NCBI GenBank assembly: GCA_964567755.1
Contig: CAZMNW010000027.1
Span: 62,001 to 126,000, forward strand
DNA: 64,000 bases
DNA from: DASRJW01 sp964567755
Lineage (GTDB): Bacteria; Krumholzibacteriota; Krumholzibacteriia; G020349025
Reading direction: 5' to 3'
In this document: positions 15,935 to 24,095 of the stretch, piece after piece
How the letters are laid out: each line of letters opens with the position of its first letter
Numbering within the stretch: position 1 is the stretch's first letter
The notes under the pieces: model-generated
The model's input: the letters and a program-made list of their open reading frames with translations, nothing else
What the model was told of the DNA's origin: nothing
Database searches by the model: none
Translations under genes and position numbers: made by a program

Positions 15935-16216
15935 GTGCGTTTGACGGCCGAAAAAATCGCTCACCTCGCCCAGCGGCTCGTGGATCGGCTGTGGGACGCC
16001 GACCTCATTGACTTCAAGATGCATGAACGCGATCTGCGGCAACAGATCGTCGGCGTTCTCGAGGAAGACTTGCGCGTCGAGGACGAGATCGCCAACGAGG
16101 CCGTCGAGCGCATCCAGACCTACAAGCGCGAGATCCCCTACGGCTCGGACGAGTGGCGCGTCCTCTACGAGCGTTTTTTTCACGAGATCGCGATTCGGCG
16201 CGGTTATACCGTGTGA
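15935..16216 (+). CDS. DUF507 family protein (second of two)
   Basis: 93 residues, GTG start, same length as the gene before it. It begins MRLTAEKIAHLAQRLVDRL, parallel to the partner's MRLSDRKIESLADKIL, and carries LRQQIVGVLEEDLRVEDEIANEAVERIQ and the ending EIAIRRGYTV. The two were presumably produced by tandem duplication but have diverged strongly, suggesting distinct roles or a hetero-oligomer. GTGAGAG seven bases ahead of the GTG is only a weak ribosome binding site. It is convergent with the next gene. Confidence 0.87.
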   Translation: MRLTAEKIAHLAQRLVDRLWDADLIDFKMHERDLRQQIVGVLEEDLRVEDEIANEAVERIQTYKREIPYGSDEWRVLYERFFHEIAIRRGYTV

Positions 16217-16239
16217 GTCCGCACTCGCCTGCTCGCGGC

Positions 16240-17400
16240 CTACGGAACATGCTGCGGTTCCTTCGACGCGAACGCCGAGACCAGAAGCCGCGCAGGACTC
16301 CCCGGTATTTCGATCCACACTTCGCTCCGCATGCCGAACTCGGTGCGCAGATGGCGGAGGAAGGCGACACCGCCCGGTCCCGCAACGCGGCCGAGGGCGG
16401 CGGAGATCCGCGGATCGGCCTTTGGACGCGCGGCGGGAAGCCCGACCCAGGACACCGCGGCGTCCCCTTGGACGTGCCACAACTGGCCCGCTGCATCCGC
16501 CCACAAGAAAGCCGCGCCGGGCAACCAATACACACCGACCGCATGGCGCTCGGCGGTGCGCATCGGCGCGGGCAAGAGCGTTTCGAGCACGCGCGTGGCG
16601 CGGGTGAAATCCGAGATCCAAAGTGACAGGACCGAGCTCGTTCCGTCCGCACCCAGATCCTCGAAGAGCCCGAGGACGACTTGGCTCGAATCAGCGCGAA
16701 CCGCGAGCGCGCTCGGAAAGCAGCGATCCAACACGACATCGACCGCTTGCGGCGTCGCCTTCACCAGGCGGAAAGCCGCATGCGCGTCGGTGCCCAGGAG
16801 CTCTAGGCACAGCCGCCGGTCGGAGTGCCGCTTCTGCACGCAGGTGCTGCGCGTTCTCCAACCGCCCGCGGCCACGAAGGGTTTGGCGACATTGCGCTCG
16901 TCCCACCAAGCGCGAGCTTCGGCGCCGGTCCAGGCTCCTGGCATCTTCTCGACCCCCGCTTCGCTCCGACGCCACAGCGCGTGCGTCGCATCGTCGCGGT
17001 CGATTGTCCACAACAGCAAAAACCCCTGCGCGTCGCACCCCACGTCGCGAATGAAGCTGCGCGCGCTGGCCGCCAGGAACACCAGCGCCCGTGGCGCCTG
17101 CGCACCGAGGCGTCGCTCGTAGACCCCGAAGGCGTCGTGAAAGAGGGCGCGCTGCCTGGGATCGTCCCAGACGACGACGCGCGCGCGCGGCTCGAGACAC
17201 GCGACGGCGCCGCTTTGGATGTCGACACGCACAAGCTGCGTCGCGTGCGAATCGCCGGCGGCGAACTGCAAGCTGCTGCCGTCGGCACTCCAGGCCAGGG
17301 CGCTGTACATGCAATCGACGGCGGCACACGAGTCGCCCCACGCGCCCCAGAGCCAGAGGCCAAGCGTGGCGGCGGCTGTTGCGCCTCGTGGTCGCCGCAT
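16240..17400 (-). CDS. Exported protein of unknown function, WD40-like propeller composition
   Basis: 386 residues with an N-terminal signal (hydrophobic core AAATLGLWLWGAW, cleavage near SCA). I do not recognise a named family. The repeated pattern of about 45 residues with ALAWSADGSSLQFAAGD, ALAVRADSSQVVLGLFED and GVYWLPGAAFLWADAAG resembles blades of a TolB/WD40-like beta-propeller. Several Cys residues could form disulfides in the periplasm. GGAGG is present before the ATG, with a clear promoter upstream. Transcribed alone. A binding or scaffold role is a guess. Confidence 0.75.
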   Translation of the reverse strand: MRRPRGATAAATLGLWLWGAWGDSCAAVDCMYSALAWSADGSSLQFAAGDSHATQLVRVDIQSGAVACLEPRARVVVWDDPRQRALFHDAFGVYERRLGAQAPRALVFLAASARSFIRDVGCDAQGFLLLWTIDRDDATHALWRRSEAGVEKMPGAWTGAEARAWWDERNVAKPFVAAGGWRTRSTCVQKRHSDRRLCLELLGTDAHAAFRLVKATPQAVDVVLDRCFPSALAVRADSSQVVLGLFEDLGADGTSSVLSLWISDFTRATRVLETLLPAPMRTAERHAVGVYWLPGAAFLWADAAGQLWHVQGDAAVSWVGLPAARPKADPRISAALGRVAGPGGVAFLRHLRTEFGMRSEVWIEIPGSPARLLVSAFASKEPQHVP

Positions 17401-17439
17401 ACGCTTCCCTCCTCCACGCCGACCTTGTGGCGGCGAAGC

Positions 17440-17468
17440 ACTCTAGGCAGAGCATGCAGGGCTGTCAA
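17440..17468 (-). promoter_or_regulatory. Promoter of the exported propeller-like gene
   Basis: Leftward TTGACA (17468-17463), exactly 17 bp, TAGAGT (17445-17440). The predicted start near 17433 leaves a leader of about 33 bases with GGAGGG before the ATG at 17400. Confidence 0.65.
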
Positions 17469-17488
17469 TTCGGCGCCAGGAGTGCATG

Positions 17489-17842
17489 TCATGAGCGCGG
17501 AAGAACACCGCGCAAGTGCTCGAGGTGCAGACAGTGCCCGTGGAGGTCGTGATCGATGGCGACGAGATCGAGTCGCACCTGCTCCGCCCAGTCATGCCGC
17601 GCCAAAAGCGCCGTCGCTGCCCGCAGGTACCGCCGCTCCTGGTGCAGAGACACCGCATCCCGCGCGCGCAGGAGACGATGCGTGCGCAGCTTCACCTCCA
17701 CCAACACCAGACAGATGCCGTCGCGTGCCAACAGGTCAATCTCGACGCCGGCGAAACGGGCGTTGCGCGCCAACACCGGGTAACCTCGAAGTGCCAGGTA
17801 ATGGGCGGCGATTGCTTCGCCATGGCGGCCGCTCGGCAACAT
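17489..17842 (-). CDS. yraN: UPF0102/YraN family nuclease-like protein
   Basis: 117 residues. Family hallmarks are GEAIAAHYLALRGYPVLARNAR, then GVEIDLLARDGICLVLVEVKLR, the Asp...Glu-x-Lys pattern of the PD-(D/E)XK nuclease fold, and VRLDLVAIDHD. The role is uncertain; members are linked to Holliday junction or recombination nuclease activity. GGGAG precedes the ATG at 17842. The rplS-rnhB-yraN order is widely conserved. The long frame extending further upstream on this strand is an rnhB shadow. Confidence 0.9.
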   Translation of the reverse strand: MLPSGRHGEAIAAHYLALRGYPVLARNARFAGVEIDLLARDGICLVLVEVKLRTHRLLRARDAVSLHQERRYLRAATALLARHDWAEQVRLDLVAIDHDLHGHCLHLEHLRGVLPRS

Positions 17843-17990
17843 GCACGGCTCCCGTCGTCGGGTCCTGGACTTGGCTCCCGGTTCCGCGCCCTGGAGCTTG
17901 CAAGACTGCCGCCGGACACAGGCTGCATCCGCAGGAGACCGGGCGCGGCCGCGACGACAACGACGTTCACACCCGGCACCGACGCCGGCG

Positions 17991-18707
17991 TCAAGCCGAG
18001 CGCGTGTCGCTTGCAGGGTCCCACGCGAAAGAGATCTGCTGGGCATTCGCGGCTTCGACGGCGAGCCAGCCACAGAAACTCCGCCGGTGCACCGGGGACA
18101 GGCCGAGTCGACGCAACGCATCCATATGCTCGGCGGTGGCGTAGCCCTTGTGGCGCGCGAATCCATAGCCGGGGTATTCGCTGTCGAGTCGGCGCATGGC
18201 GCGGTCGCGGGCGCATTTCGCCAGAACTGATGCTGCAGCGATGGCGAGGGAACGGCGATCGCCGCCGACGATCGCATGCAGACTTCCCGACCACCCGGCA
18301 GGCGCCCGCGGCAGGAGATTGCCATCGATGGCAACCGCGGTGGGATGAACCGGCAGGCCGGCGAGCGCACGTCGATGAGCGCGCAACATGGCGTTGCGGA
18401 TATTGATGCGATCGATGCGAGGTGCCGACACGCGCGCGAGCGCGAAGGCGATGGCCTCGGCACGAATGACGCGTTCGCAACGCTGGCGCGCCGCCTGAGT
18501 CATTTGCTTGGAATCGAACAGCTCGGGCAGGTCGAAAGCTGGCGGCAGGATCACTGCGGCGGCGACGACCGGACCCGCCAACGGTCCGACTCCGGCCTCG
18601 TCGACACCCGCCAACCGCCCGCTGCGCCAGGCTGCCGGGTCGAGGTCGTGGTCGAAAGCTTGCAGTCGCAAGAAACGCCGACGCCGTGTTTCGACCCGCT
18701 CCCCCAC
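17991..18707 (-). CDS. rnhB: Ribonuclease HII
   Basis: 238 residues, GTG start. Removes ribonucleotides from DNA and RNA primers. Catalytic acidic residues are in GVDEAGVGPLAGPVV (Asp, Glu), VAIDGN (Asp) and LAIAAASVLAKCARDRAM (Asp). The canonical GRG of the active-site loop, DEAGRG, reads DEAGVG here, so the Arg is missing although the backbone glycines that read the 2'-OH are kept. The N-terminus has about 30 extra residues (GERVETRRRRFLRL), so a later start is possible. Located between rplS and yraN as usual. Confidence 0.93.
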   Translation of the reverse strand: MGERVETRRRRFLRLQAFDHDLDPAAWRSGRLAGVDEAGVGPLAGPVVAAAVILPPAFDLPELFDSKQMTQAARQRCERVIRAEAIAFALARVSAPRIDRINIRNAMLRAHRRALAGLPVHPTAVAIDGNLLPRAPAGWSGSLHAIVGGDRRSLAIAAASVLAKCARDRAMRRLDSEYPGYGFARHKGYATAEHMDALRRLGLSPVHRRSFCGWLAVEAANAQQISFAWDPASDTRSA

Positions 18708-18752
18708 ACCCGATGCTCCCGCTTGGGCGCGATGCCGCGCCGCGACCGGCCT

Positions 18753-19106
18753 CTACTCGTGAGCCTCGCGTTGCTCGCGAATTCGCGCCGCCTTGCCCTT
18801 GAGTTCCCGCAGGTAGAACAACCGTGCGCGGCGCACCTTGCCTCGGCGCACCACGAGAACCTCGGCGACGTTCGGGGAGTGCAACGGAAAGACGCGTTCG
18901 ACACCGATGCCGGCGGTCACCTTGCGTACCGTGAACGTCGCCCGGTTGCGCATGTTCGCGCGCTGGATGACCACGCCCTGAAACGGCTGCAGTCGTTCCT
19001 TGTTGCCTTCGACGACCTTGACCTGCACGCGCACCGTATCGCCGACCGCGAAAAGCGGTGCTGGATCCTTCATCTGTTTGGCTTCGAGTGCCTCGATGAT
19101 CTTCAT
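18753..19106 (-). CDS. rplS: 50S ribosomal protein L19
   Basis: 117 residues. Typical L19: MKIIEALEAKQMKD, FAVGDTVRVQVKVVEGNKER, QPFQGVVIQR, TFTVRKVTAGIGVERVFPLHSP and VVRRGKVRRARLFYLRELKGKAARI. It binds 23S rRNA at the subunit interface. The ATG overlaps the trmD stop (ATGA at 19103-19106) and a GGAGG ribosome binding site lies within the end of trmD. The rpsP-khpA-rimM-trmD-rplS order is conserved across bacteria and couples ribosome assembly factors with ribosomal proteins. Confidence 0.98.
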   Translation of the reverse strand: MKIIEALEAKQMKDPAPLFAVGDTVRVQVKVVEGNKERLQPFQGVVIQRANMRNRATFTVRKVTAGIGVERVFPLHSPNVAEVLVVRRGKVRRARLFYLRELKGKAARIREQREAHE

Positions 19107-19882
19107 CCTGAATTCCTCCCGTTCATGTCTGCGGCGCGGAGCTCCGAAGCGCCGTGTCCATCCGTCGGCGCCGCCAAGCCCTGCGGGCGGCGCGGTGGGT
19201 CGAGATCCGGCCTGCGGGCGCGCGTGCGCGCCTCGGATGCCTCGCGCCGCCATGCAGCAATGCGGGCATGGTCCCCCGACAACAGCACCTCGGGGACCGC
19301 GAGGCCGCGATACACGGCAGGGCGCGTATAGTAGGCGCAATCCAGGCCGCCATTCCAGCCCGGACCGAACGAATCGCTGGCGGCCGAATCGTGGTCCCCC
19401 ATGGCGCCGGGAAGCAAACGCACCAGCGCATCGATGACGACCAGGCACGCCGGTTCGCCCCCGGACAAGACGTAATCCCCGACCGAGAGCTCGTCGGTCA
19501 CCACCAGCACTCGGGCGCGCTCGTCCATCGCCTTGTATCGCCCACACACGAAGACCAGTTCGTCGTGCTGCGCCAACGACTGGGCCCCGCTCTGTGTCAA
19601 TCGCTCCCCCTGCGGCGACAGCAGGATCACCGGCAACTTCCGCGCATTGTCGGCTCCGGTGACGCTCTCCACCGCCTCGACGATCGGTTCGGGGCGCAAG
19701 ATCATCCCAGGACCACCGCCATAGGCGCTGTCGTCCACCGTCCGGTGCCGGTCGGTAGTGAAGTCGCGCGGATCGACGCAGTGGAAGTCGACGAGGCCTC
19801 GTGTCTGCGCGCGATGGATGAGCCCTACCGACAGCGGCGAGGCGAAAAACTCCGGGAACAAGGTCACCACGGTGATCCGCAT
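19103..19882 (-). CDS. trmD: tRNA (guanine-N1-)-methyltransferase TrmD
   Basis: 259 residues. Methylates G37 of tRNAs to prevent frameshifting. SPOUT fold with the trefoil-knot SAM site: YGGGPGMILRPEP, VFVCGRYKAMDERA (usually CGRYEGIDER; here KAM replaces EGI) and LSVGDYVLSGGEPACLVVIDALVRLLPG. The C-terminal helical domain ends with an Arg/Pro-rich stretch. It begins four bases after rimM and overlaps rplS. Confidence 0.97.
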   Translation of the reverse strand: MRITVVTLFPEFFASPLSVGLIHRAQTRGLVDFHCVDPRDFTTDRHRTVDDSAYGGGPGMILRPEPIVEAVESVTGADNARKLPVILLSPQGERLTQSGAQSLAQHDELVFVCGRYKAMDERARVLVVTDELSVGDYVLSGGEPACLVVIDALVRLLPGAMGDHDSAASDSFGPGWNGGLDCAYYTRPAVYRGLAVPEVLLSGDHARIAAWRREASEARTRARRPDLDPPRRPQGLAAPTDGHGASELRAADMNGRNSG

Positions 19883-19885
19883 CGC

Positions 19886-20392
19886 TCACGACTCCAACAA
19901 ACCGGGGATCGGCGTGATGCGCAACACGCGCCGTCCGAGGTCGAGCTCGCGCACGAATGCCGGCACGTCGGGAACAAGCCACTCGCGCGCCCCATTGCCG
20001 ACGACGAACACATCGTGCGCCGGCAGGTGCAGCAGATCCTGGACTTCACCCAACACCGTCTCGTCGGGCAGGAGCACTTGCATGCCGCGCAATTGGAACA
20101 CCCGCGGCTGTGCCGGCAGCGGCACGTCGAGTCTCTCGCCGTCGATGCTGAGGGCCGCACCCACGAGACACTCGGCCTCGGCGCGCGTGGCAACACCCGC
20201 GAAGACAATCGCGTGCGCGCCGGCGCGATGCACTCGCGCCCGTGTCACACGCAGGGCACGATGCTCGGAAGCGCGCACGGCACGCAGCGTGCTGCTCTGC
20301 AGCGCCGCGTCCCAGAAGTCGGCGCTATCGTGCAGCTTGAGCTCGCCTTGCAAGCCCAGAGGCTTCACCAACGTCCCAAGCACGATGTCCAC
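19886..20392 (-). CDS. rimM: 16S rRNA processing protein RimM
   Basis: 168 residues from GTG 20392, the start supported by AAGGAG eleven bases upstream and by the family N-terminus (VDIVLGTLVKPLGLQGELKL). RimM helps mature the 30S head and binds S19. The second PRC-barrel domain contains FQLRGMQVLLPDETVLGEVQDLL and ends with DVPAFVRELDLGRRVLRITPIPGLL. Located between khpA and trmD, as in most bacteria. Confidence 0.95.
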   Translation of the reverse strand: MDIVLGTLVKPLGLQGELKLHDSADFWDAALQSSTLRAVRASEHRALRVTRARVHRAGAHAIVFAGVATRAEAECLVGAALSIDGERLDVPLPAQPRVFQLRGMQVLLPDETVLGEVQDLLHLPAHDVFVVGNGAREWLVPDVPAFVRELDLGRRVLRITPIPGLLES

Positions 20393-20399
20393 TGCGGGG

Positions 20400-20630
20400 T
20401 TACTCCTTGATCTCCAGCACCGCTTTGCCACCCTGACGTTGCGCCGCGGCGGCGAGCAGCAATCGCAAGGCGTGCGCCGTGCGTCCATGCTTGCCGATGA
20501 CCTTGCCGACGTCGTCGCGCGCCACCGACAGCTCGTAGACCACGGCCGCCTCACTGCGACGTTCCTGCACGCGCACCGCTGCCGGATCGTCCACCAAAGA
20601 CCGGGCGACGAACTCGATGAGGGTACGCAT
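20400..20630 (-). CDS. khpA: KH-domain RNA-binding protein KhpA
   Basis: 76 residues: a single KH domain with LIEFVARSLVDDP, and the RNA-binding VGKVIGKHGRTAHALRLLL (GxxG loop GKHG). KhpA-type proteins bind many RNAs and affect translation and cell division in several bacteria. The ATG shares one base with the rpsP stop (TGATG), indicating reinitiation coupling. Too small for a second domain. Confidence 0.94.
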   Translation of the reverse strand: MRTLIEFVARSLVDDPAAVRVQERRSEAAVVYELSVARDDVGKVIGKHGRTAHALRLLLAAAAQRQGGKAVLEIKE

Positions 20631-21025
20631 CAGGACTCGGACGTGGCCGCGCGCTCGGCCTTGCTCTTCGCCTTCTTGGACAAACGCGGCCGGCGTGGCT
20701 TCTCGACGCGTGCGGCGAGACGATTGCCGACACGTTGCGTCGCCGCCTCCGCCGATACGCCCTGCTGCAACAGCTGCCATTTCTCCAGCACGCCGTTGTG
20801 TTGCAAGATCTGGCGCACCGTGTCGGACGGCTCGGCGCCGCGGTCGAGCCAACGCAGAATGCGCGGCTCGTCCACCCGCGTCATCGCCGGCGTCTGCAGC
20901 GGGTCGTAATGGCCGAGCTCCTGGATGGCGCGCCCATCGCGCTGCTTGCGGCTATCGATGGCCACCAGACGATAGAACGGACGATTGGTGCCGCCCATGC
21001 GCTTCAAACGCAGCTTCACCGACAA
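20630..21025 (-). CDS. rpsP: 30S ribosomal protein S16
   Basis: 131 residues from a TTG start with GGGAGG at the right distance. The S16 core is residues 1-85: VKLRLKRMGGTNRPFYRLVAIDSRKQRDGR, LGHYDP and ILRWLDRGAEPSDTVRQIL. The C-terminal 45 residues form a basic Lys/Arg/Ala tail (RLSKKAKSKAERAATSES), longer than in E. coli (82 residues in total) but seen in other phyla. First gene of the rpsP-khpA-rimM-trmD-rplS-rnhB-yraN set, after ffh. Confidence 0.97.
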   Translation of the reverse strand: MSVKLRLKRMGGTNRPFYRLVAIDSRKQRDGRAIQELGHYDPLQTPAMTRVDEPRILRWLDRGAEPSDTVRQILQHNGVLEKWQLLQQGVSAEAATQRVGNRLAARVEKPRRPRLSKKAKSKAERAATSES

Positions 21026-21054
21026 GGAAAACCTCCCGTTACGTGTGACACGGC

Positions 21055-22437
21055 CTAGCGACGCTTGCGTTTGTTGCCAAAGCGCCGCCGGCCATTGCCT
21101 GCGGCCACGCTGCGCGTGGCTGCACGCACGGCCTGGCCCGGATTCGACGTCATGCTCTTCATCATTCTCTTCATCTGCTCGAACTGGGACAAGAGCTGGT
21201 TGACTTCCTGGACGCTGGTCCCGCTGCCCTTGGCGATCCGTCGGCGCCGCGACCCATCGATGACACGCGGGTTACGCCGCTCTTGCAGTGTCATCGAATG
21301 CACGATCCCTTGCACGTGGTCGAGCTGACGCCCGTCGATGTGCTCGCGCGCCTGCTCCAAGGCCGTGGTGGACACGCCGGGCAACAGTCCCAGCACTTTG
21401 TCCAGCGGCCCCATCTTGCGCACCGCTTGCAGTTGCGTCAGGAAATCTTCCAGGGTCAGGGTCTGCCGCCGCACTTTGCGCTCGAGTTCGAGCGCCTGAT
21501 CCTCGTCGTAGAGCTCCTGTGCTTTTTCGGCCAAGGTCAGAACGTCGCCCATGCCGAGAATACGCTGCGCCATGCGGTCGGGATGGAACGTCTCGAGATC
21601 GCCCAGGTTCTCGCCGACCCCGACCAGTTTGATTGGCTTGCCGAGCACGCTCCGCAGCGACAACGCCGCACCACCCCGTGCATCGCCGTCCAGCTTCGTC
21701 AACACCACGCCGCTCAGCGGGATGCGCCGATCGAATTCCTGCGCCACGCGTAGCGCCTCTTGCCCGGTCATCGCATCGAGAACCAATAGGGTTTCCTGGG
21801 GCGGCACCGCGACGCGCACCGCCTCGAGCTCGCGCATCAGGTCCTCGTCCACATGCAAACGCCCGGCGCTGTCGATGATGAGCACGTCGCGCAACTGCTC
21901 GCGCGCCGCGCGCCGCGCTTGCACGGCGATCTCCGGCACGTCTCTCAGCTCCGGGCGTGAAAACACCGGCACCCCCGCCTGCGCGCCGAGAATCTCCAGC
22001 TGGCGCGCTGCGGCGGGTCGGTAGACGTCGGCGGCCACCAACAACGGCTTGTGGCCACGGCGGAGCAGCAGTGCCGCGAGCTTCGCCGCGAGCGTCGTCT
22101 TACCCGAGCCCTGCAGACCGACCAACAAGAACACGGCAGGGTGCGCGCCGCTCGTCTGCAGTTCCGCCGTCCGGCCCCCGAGCAGGGTCACGAGCTCCTC
22201 GTGCACCAGCTTGATCAGCTGTTGCCCTGGCTGCAGACTGCGGTGCACCTCCTGGCCGATCGCGCGTTGCTGCACCGTGGCCACGAACTCGCGCGCCACT
22301 TGCAACTGGACGTCGGCCTCGAGGAGCGCTTGACGGACTTCCAGCAGCGAGTCGCGAATGTTGTCCTCGGTCAGGCTCGCCTGCGAGCGTAGTCGGCGCA
22401 GCACGCCGTCCAGACGTTGACTCAAGCTCTCGAACAT
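21055..22437 (-). CDS. ffh: Signal recognition particle protein Ffh
   Basis: 460 residues. N domain (MFESLSQRLDGVLRRLR...), G domain with P-loop VGLQGSGKTTLAAKLA, DVYRPAA, DSAGRLHVDE and TKLDGDARGG, and Met-rich M domain starting MGPLDKVLGLLPG with the RNA-binding SRRRRIAKGSGTSVQEVNQLL. It targets nascent membrane proteins to FtsY/SecYEG. The ATG at 22437 gives a standard N domain; the longer frame (from 22488) is unneeded. The C-terminus is a basic tail. Followed by rpsP as in many phyla. Confidence 0.98.
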   Translation of the reverse strand: MFESLSQRLDGVLRRLRSQASLTEDNIRDSLLEVRQALLEADVQLQVAREFVATVQQRAIGQEVHRSLQPGQQLIKLVHEELVTLLGGRTAELQTSGAHPAVFLLVGLQGSGKTTLAAKLAALLLRRGHKPLLVAADVYRPAAARQLEILGAQAGVPVFSRPELRDVPEIAVQARRAAREQLRDVLIIDSAGRLHVDEDLMRELEAVRVAVPPQETLLVLDAMTGQEALRVAQEFDRRIPLSGVVLTKLDGDARGGAALSLRSVLGKPIKLVGVGENLGDLETFHPDRMAQRILGMGDVLTLAEKAQELYDEDQALELERKVRRQTLTLEDFLTQLQAVRKMGPLDKVLGLLPGVSTTALEQAREHIDGRQLDHVQGIVHSMTLQERRNPRVIDGSRRRRIAKGSGTSVQEVNQLLSQFEQMKRMMKSMTSNPGQAVRAATRSVAAGNGRRRFGNKRKRR

Positions 22438-22517
22438 GGCAGCCCCGGAATTGGTCCTGAGGTCGGATGAGCCAGTGGTCGCAAACACTTGAGGTTAGTG
22501 CGGCTCTGGCACCGAAT

Positions 22518-23174
22518 TCAAGCGGAAAGTCGGCTCCCAGCGTCCCGGAGCGCCGCGATGCGTGCGGCGTACGGAGGCGTGCGAAAGACGGCCGTTCCGG
22601 CCACCAGAACGTCGACACCAGCACGCCGGGCCGCGATCGCGGTCAAAGGGTCGATCCCGCCATCGATTTCGATGGCGAAACGGAGCCCGTGTTCCCGCCG
22701 CCATCGGGCCGCAGATTCGACCTTCGTCAGGACTTCGGGACGGAATGCTTGTCCGCCCTGGCCGGGGTGGACGCTCATGATCAGGAGCAGATCGATGTGC
22801 TGCAGGTGCGACAGGTAGGGATCGAGGGCCGTCGCCGGGTTGACCGCCAAGCCGACGGCGGCACCGCTTTGACGCACCGCGGCCAACGTCGCCGCCAGAT
22901 CCGCTGCCGCTTCCGCGTGCACGGTGATGCCATCGCAGCCCGCGGCGCGAAATGCATCCACATAACGCCCCGGTTCGACGACCATCAAATGTGTATCGAG
23001 AAACAGCGAAGTGAGTCGACGGATGCCGCGGATCACCACGGGGCCGATCGTGATGTTGTCGACGAACTGCCCATCCATCACGTCCAGATGCAGCAGGTCG
23101 GCTCCCGCAGCCGCCACGGCTGCGATCTCTTCGCCAATCCGACTCCAGTCCGCCGCGAGCAAAGACGGCGCCAC
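22518..23174 (-). CDS. rpe: Ribulose-phosphate 3-epimerase
   Basis: 218 residues from GTG 23174, which reproduces the normal family start (V/M-APSLLAADW). TIM barrel with LLHLDVMDGQFVDNITIGP (catalytic Asp, metal His), DTHLMVVEP, IMSVHPGQGGQAF and EIDGGI. Interconverts ribulose-5-P and xylulose-5-P. A GTG at 23222 would add 16 residues and overlap the PASTA gene. The order PASTA-rpe after fmt is common in deltaproteobacterial genomes. Confidence 0.95.
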   Translation of the reverse strand: MAPSLLAADWSRIGEEIAAVAAAGADLLHLDVMDGQFVDNITIGPVVIRGIRRLTSLFLDTHLMVVEPGRYVDAFRAAGCDGITVHAEAAADLAATLAAVRQSGAAVGLAVNPATALDPYLSHLQHIDLLLIMSVHPGQGGQAFRPEVLTKVESAARWRREHGLRFAIEIDGGIDPLTAIAARRAGVDVLVAGTAVFRTPPYAARIAALRDAGSRLSA

Positions 23175-23184
23175 GGCCGGCGCT

Positions 23185-23916
23185 TCAGTCGGGTGTGGCC
23201 GCCACCAGGTCAATTGTTTCACCCCGCACGATGAGAGCTCCTCGGGCTGGGAAGTGCTCGAGAACCGTTCCCGGGTACACGCCGGGCTTGCCGCGGTAGG
23301 TGACGCGTCCGACCCGGAAACCGCGGCTCTCGACCAACACGCGCACGTCCTCGAGCGACCGCCCGACGAGGTCAGGCATGAGATAGGGTTCGGGATTGCC
23401 GCCGATGGCCACCACGAGATCGACGCGGCCGCCGCTCATCCCGGGCGCACCCGGCCTCGGCCGCATGGCTTGCACGATTTGCCCAGCAGAGTTCGCGTCT
23501 TGACTCTCGTAGACGCGCGCGATGCGCCCGACCGCGAGATTGGCGTTCTCCAGTTGCAAGGTCGCTTGCCTGAGCGACATGCCACGCACGTCCGGAATCT
23601 CGACCTGCGCCGAGCCCAGGCTCAAGTGCACGCGAACGGTGCGCCCGGGTTTCACCGCCGCACCGGCTTCCGGGAACTGGCTCAACACTTGGTCGCTCGG
23701 GATGCCGGCGCTGTGGCGCCGATCTTCCACCTGCATCTCGAGGCCGACCCCTCTGCACGCGGCCTGGGCTTCGATCAACCCTTGGCCCACCAATCGCGGC
23801 ACCTGGACGCTGGCGGCGTGTTGCACGAACCGCGGCATGACCACGAAGTTGAACAACAGCACACCGGCGCCGAAGGTCGCGATCAATCCGCAGAGCAAGA
23901 CCAGCAAGCGGCGCAC
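23185..23916 (-). CDS. Membrane-anchored PASTA-domain protein without a kinase
   Basis: About 243 residues: one N-terminal membrane helix (RRLLVLLCGLIATFGAGVLLF) and three PASTA repeats, around VQVPRLVGQGLIEAQAACRGVG, VEIPDVRGMSLRQATLQLENAN and YLMPDLVGRSLEDVRVLVESRG. PASTA domains bind peptidoglycan fragments or penicillin-binding protein partners. No kinase or transpeptidase domain is attached. The start is ambiguous: I use GTG 23916 (AAGGGGG five bases upstream); GTG 23922 and TTG 23946 are alternatives. It lies between fmt and rpe. The function is probably in sensing or organising cell wall synthesis (inference). Confidence 0.82.
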   Translation of the reverse strand: MRRLLVLLCGLIATFGAGVLLFNFVVMPRFVQHAASVQVPRLVGQGLIEAQAACRGVGLEMQVEDRRHSAGIPSDQVLSQFPEAGAAVKPGRTVRVHLSLGSAQVEIPDVRGMSLRQATLQLENANLAVGRIARVYESQDANSAGQIVQAMRPRPGAPGMSGGRVDLVVAIGGNPEPYLMPDLVGRSLEDVRVLVESRGFRVGRVTYRGKPGVYPGTVLEHFPARGALIVRGETIDLVAATPD

Positions 23917-24095
23917 GCGCACCCCCTTCGAGCGGTCCGGCGCCAACGCGCCACGAAGCGTTCCTCCACTCCAGGACGCCGCGGCAAGGAATACAGAATC
24001 CCGGGGCTCGGCCGCAACTCCGGCGCCGCCGGCCCCCTAGTCGCGCGAGCCATTGGTGTCGTGGCCGATCGGCCGGCCGCGCGCCGTGTGATGCG

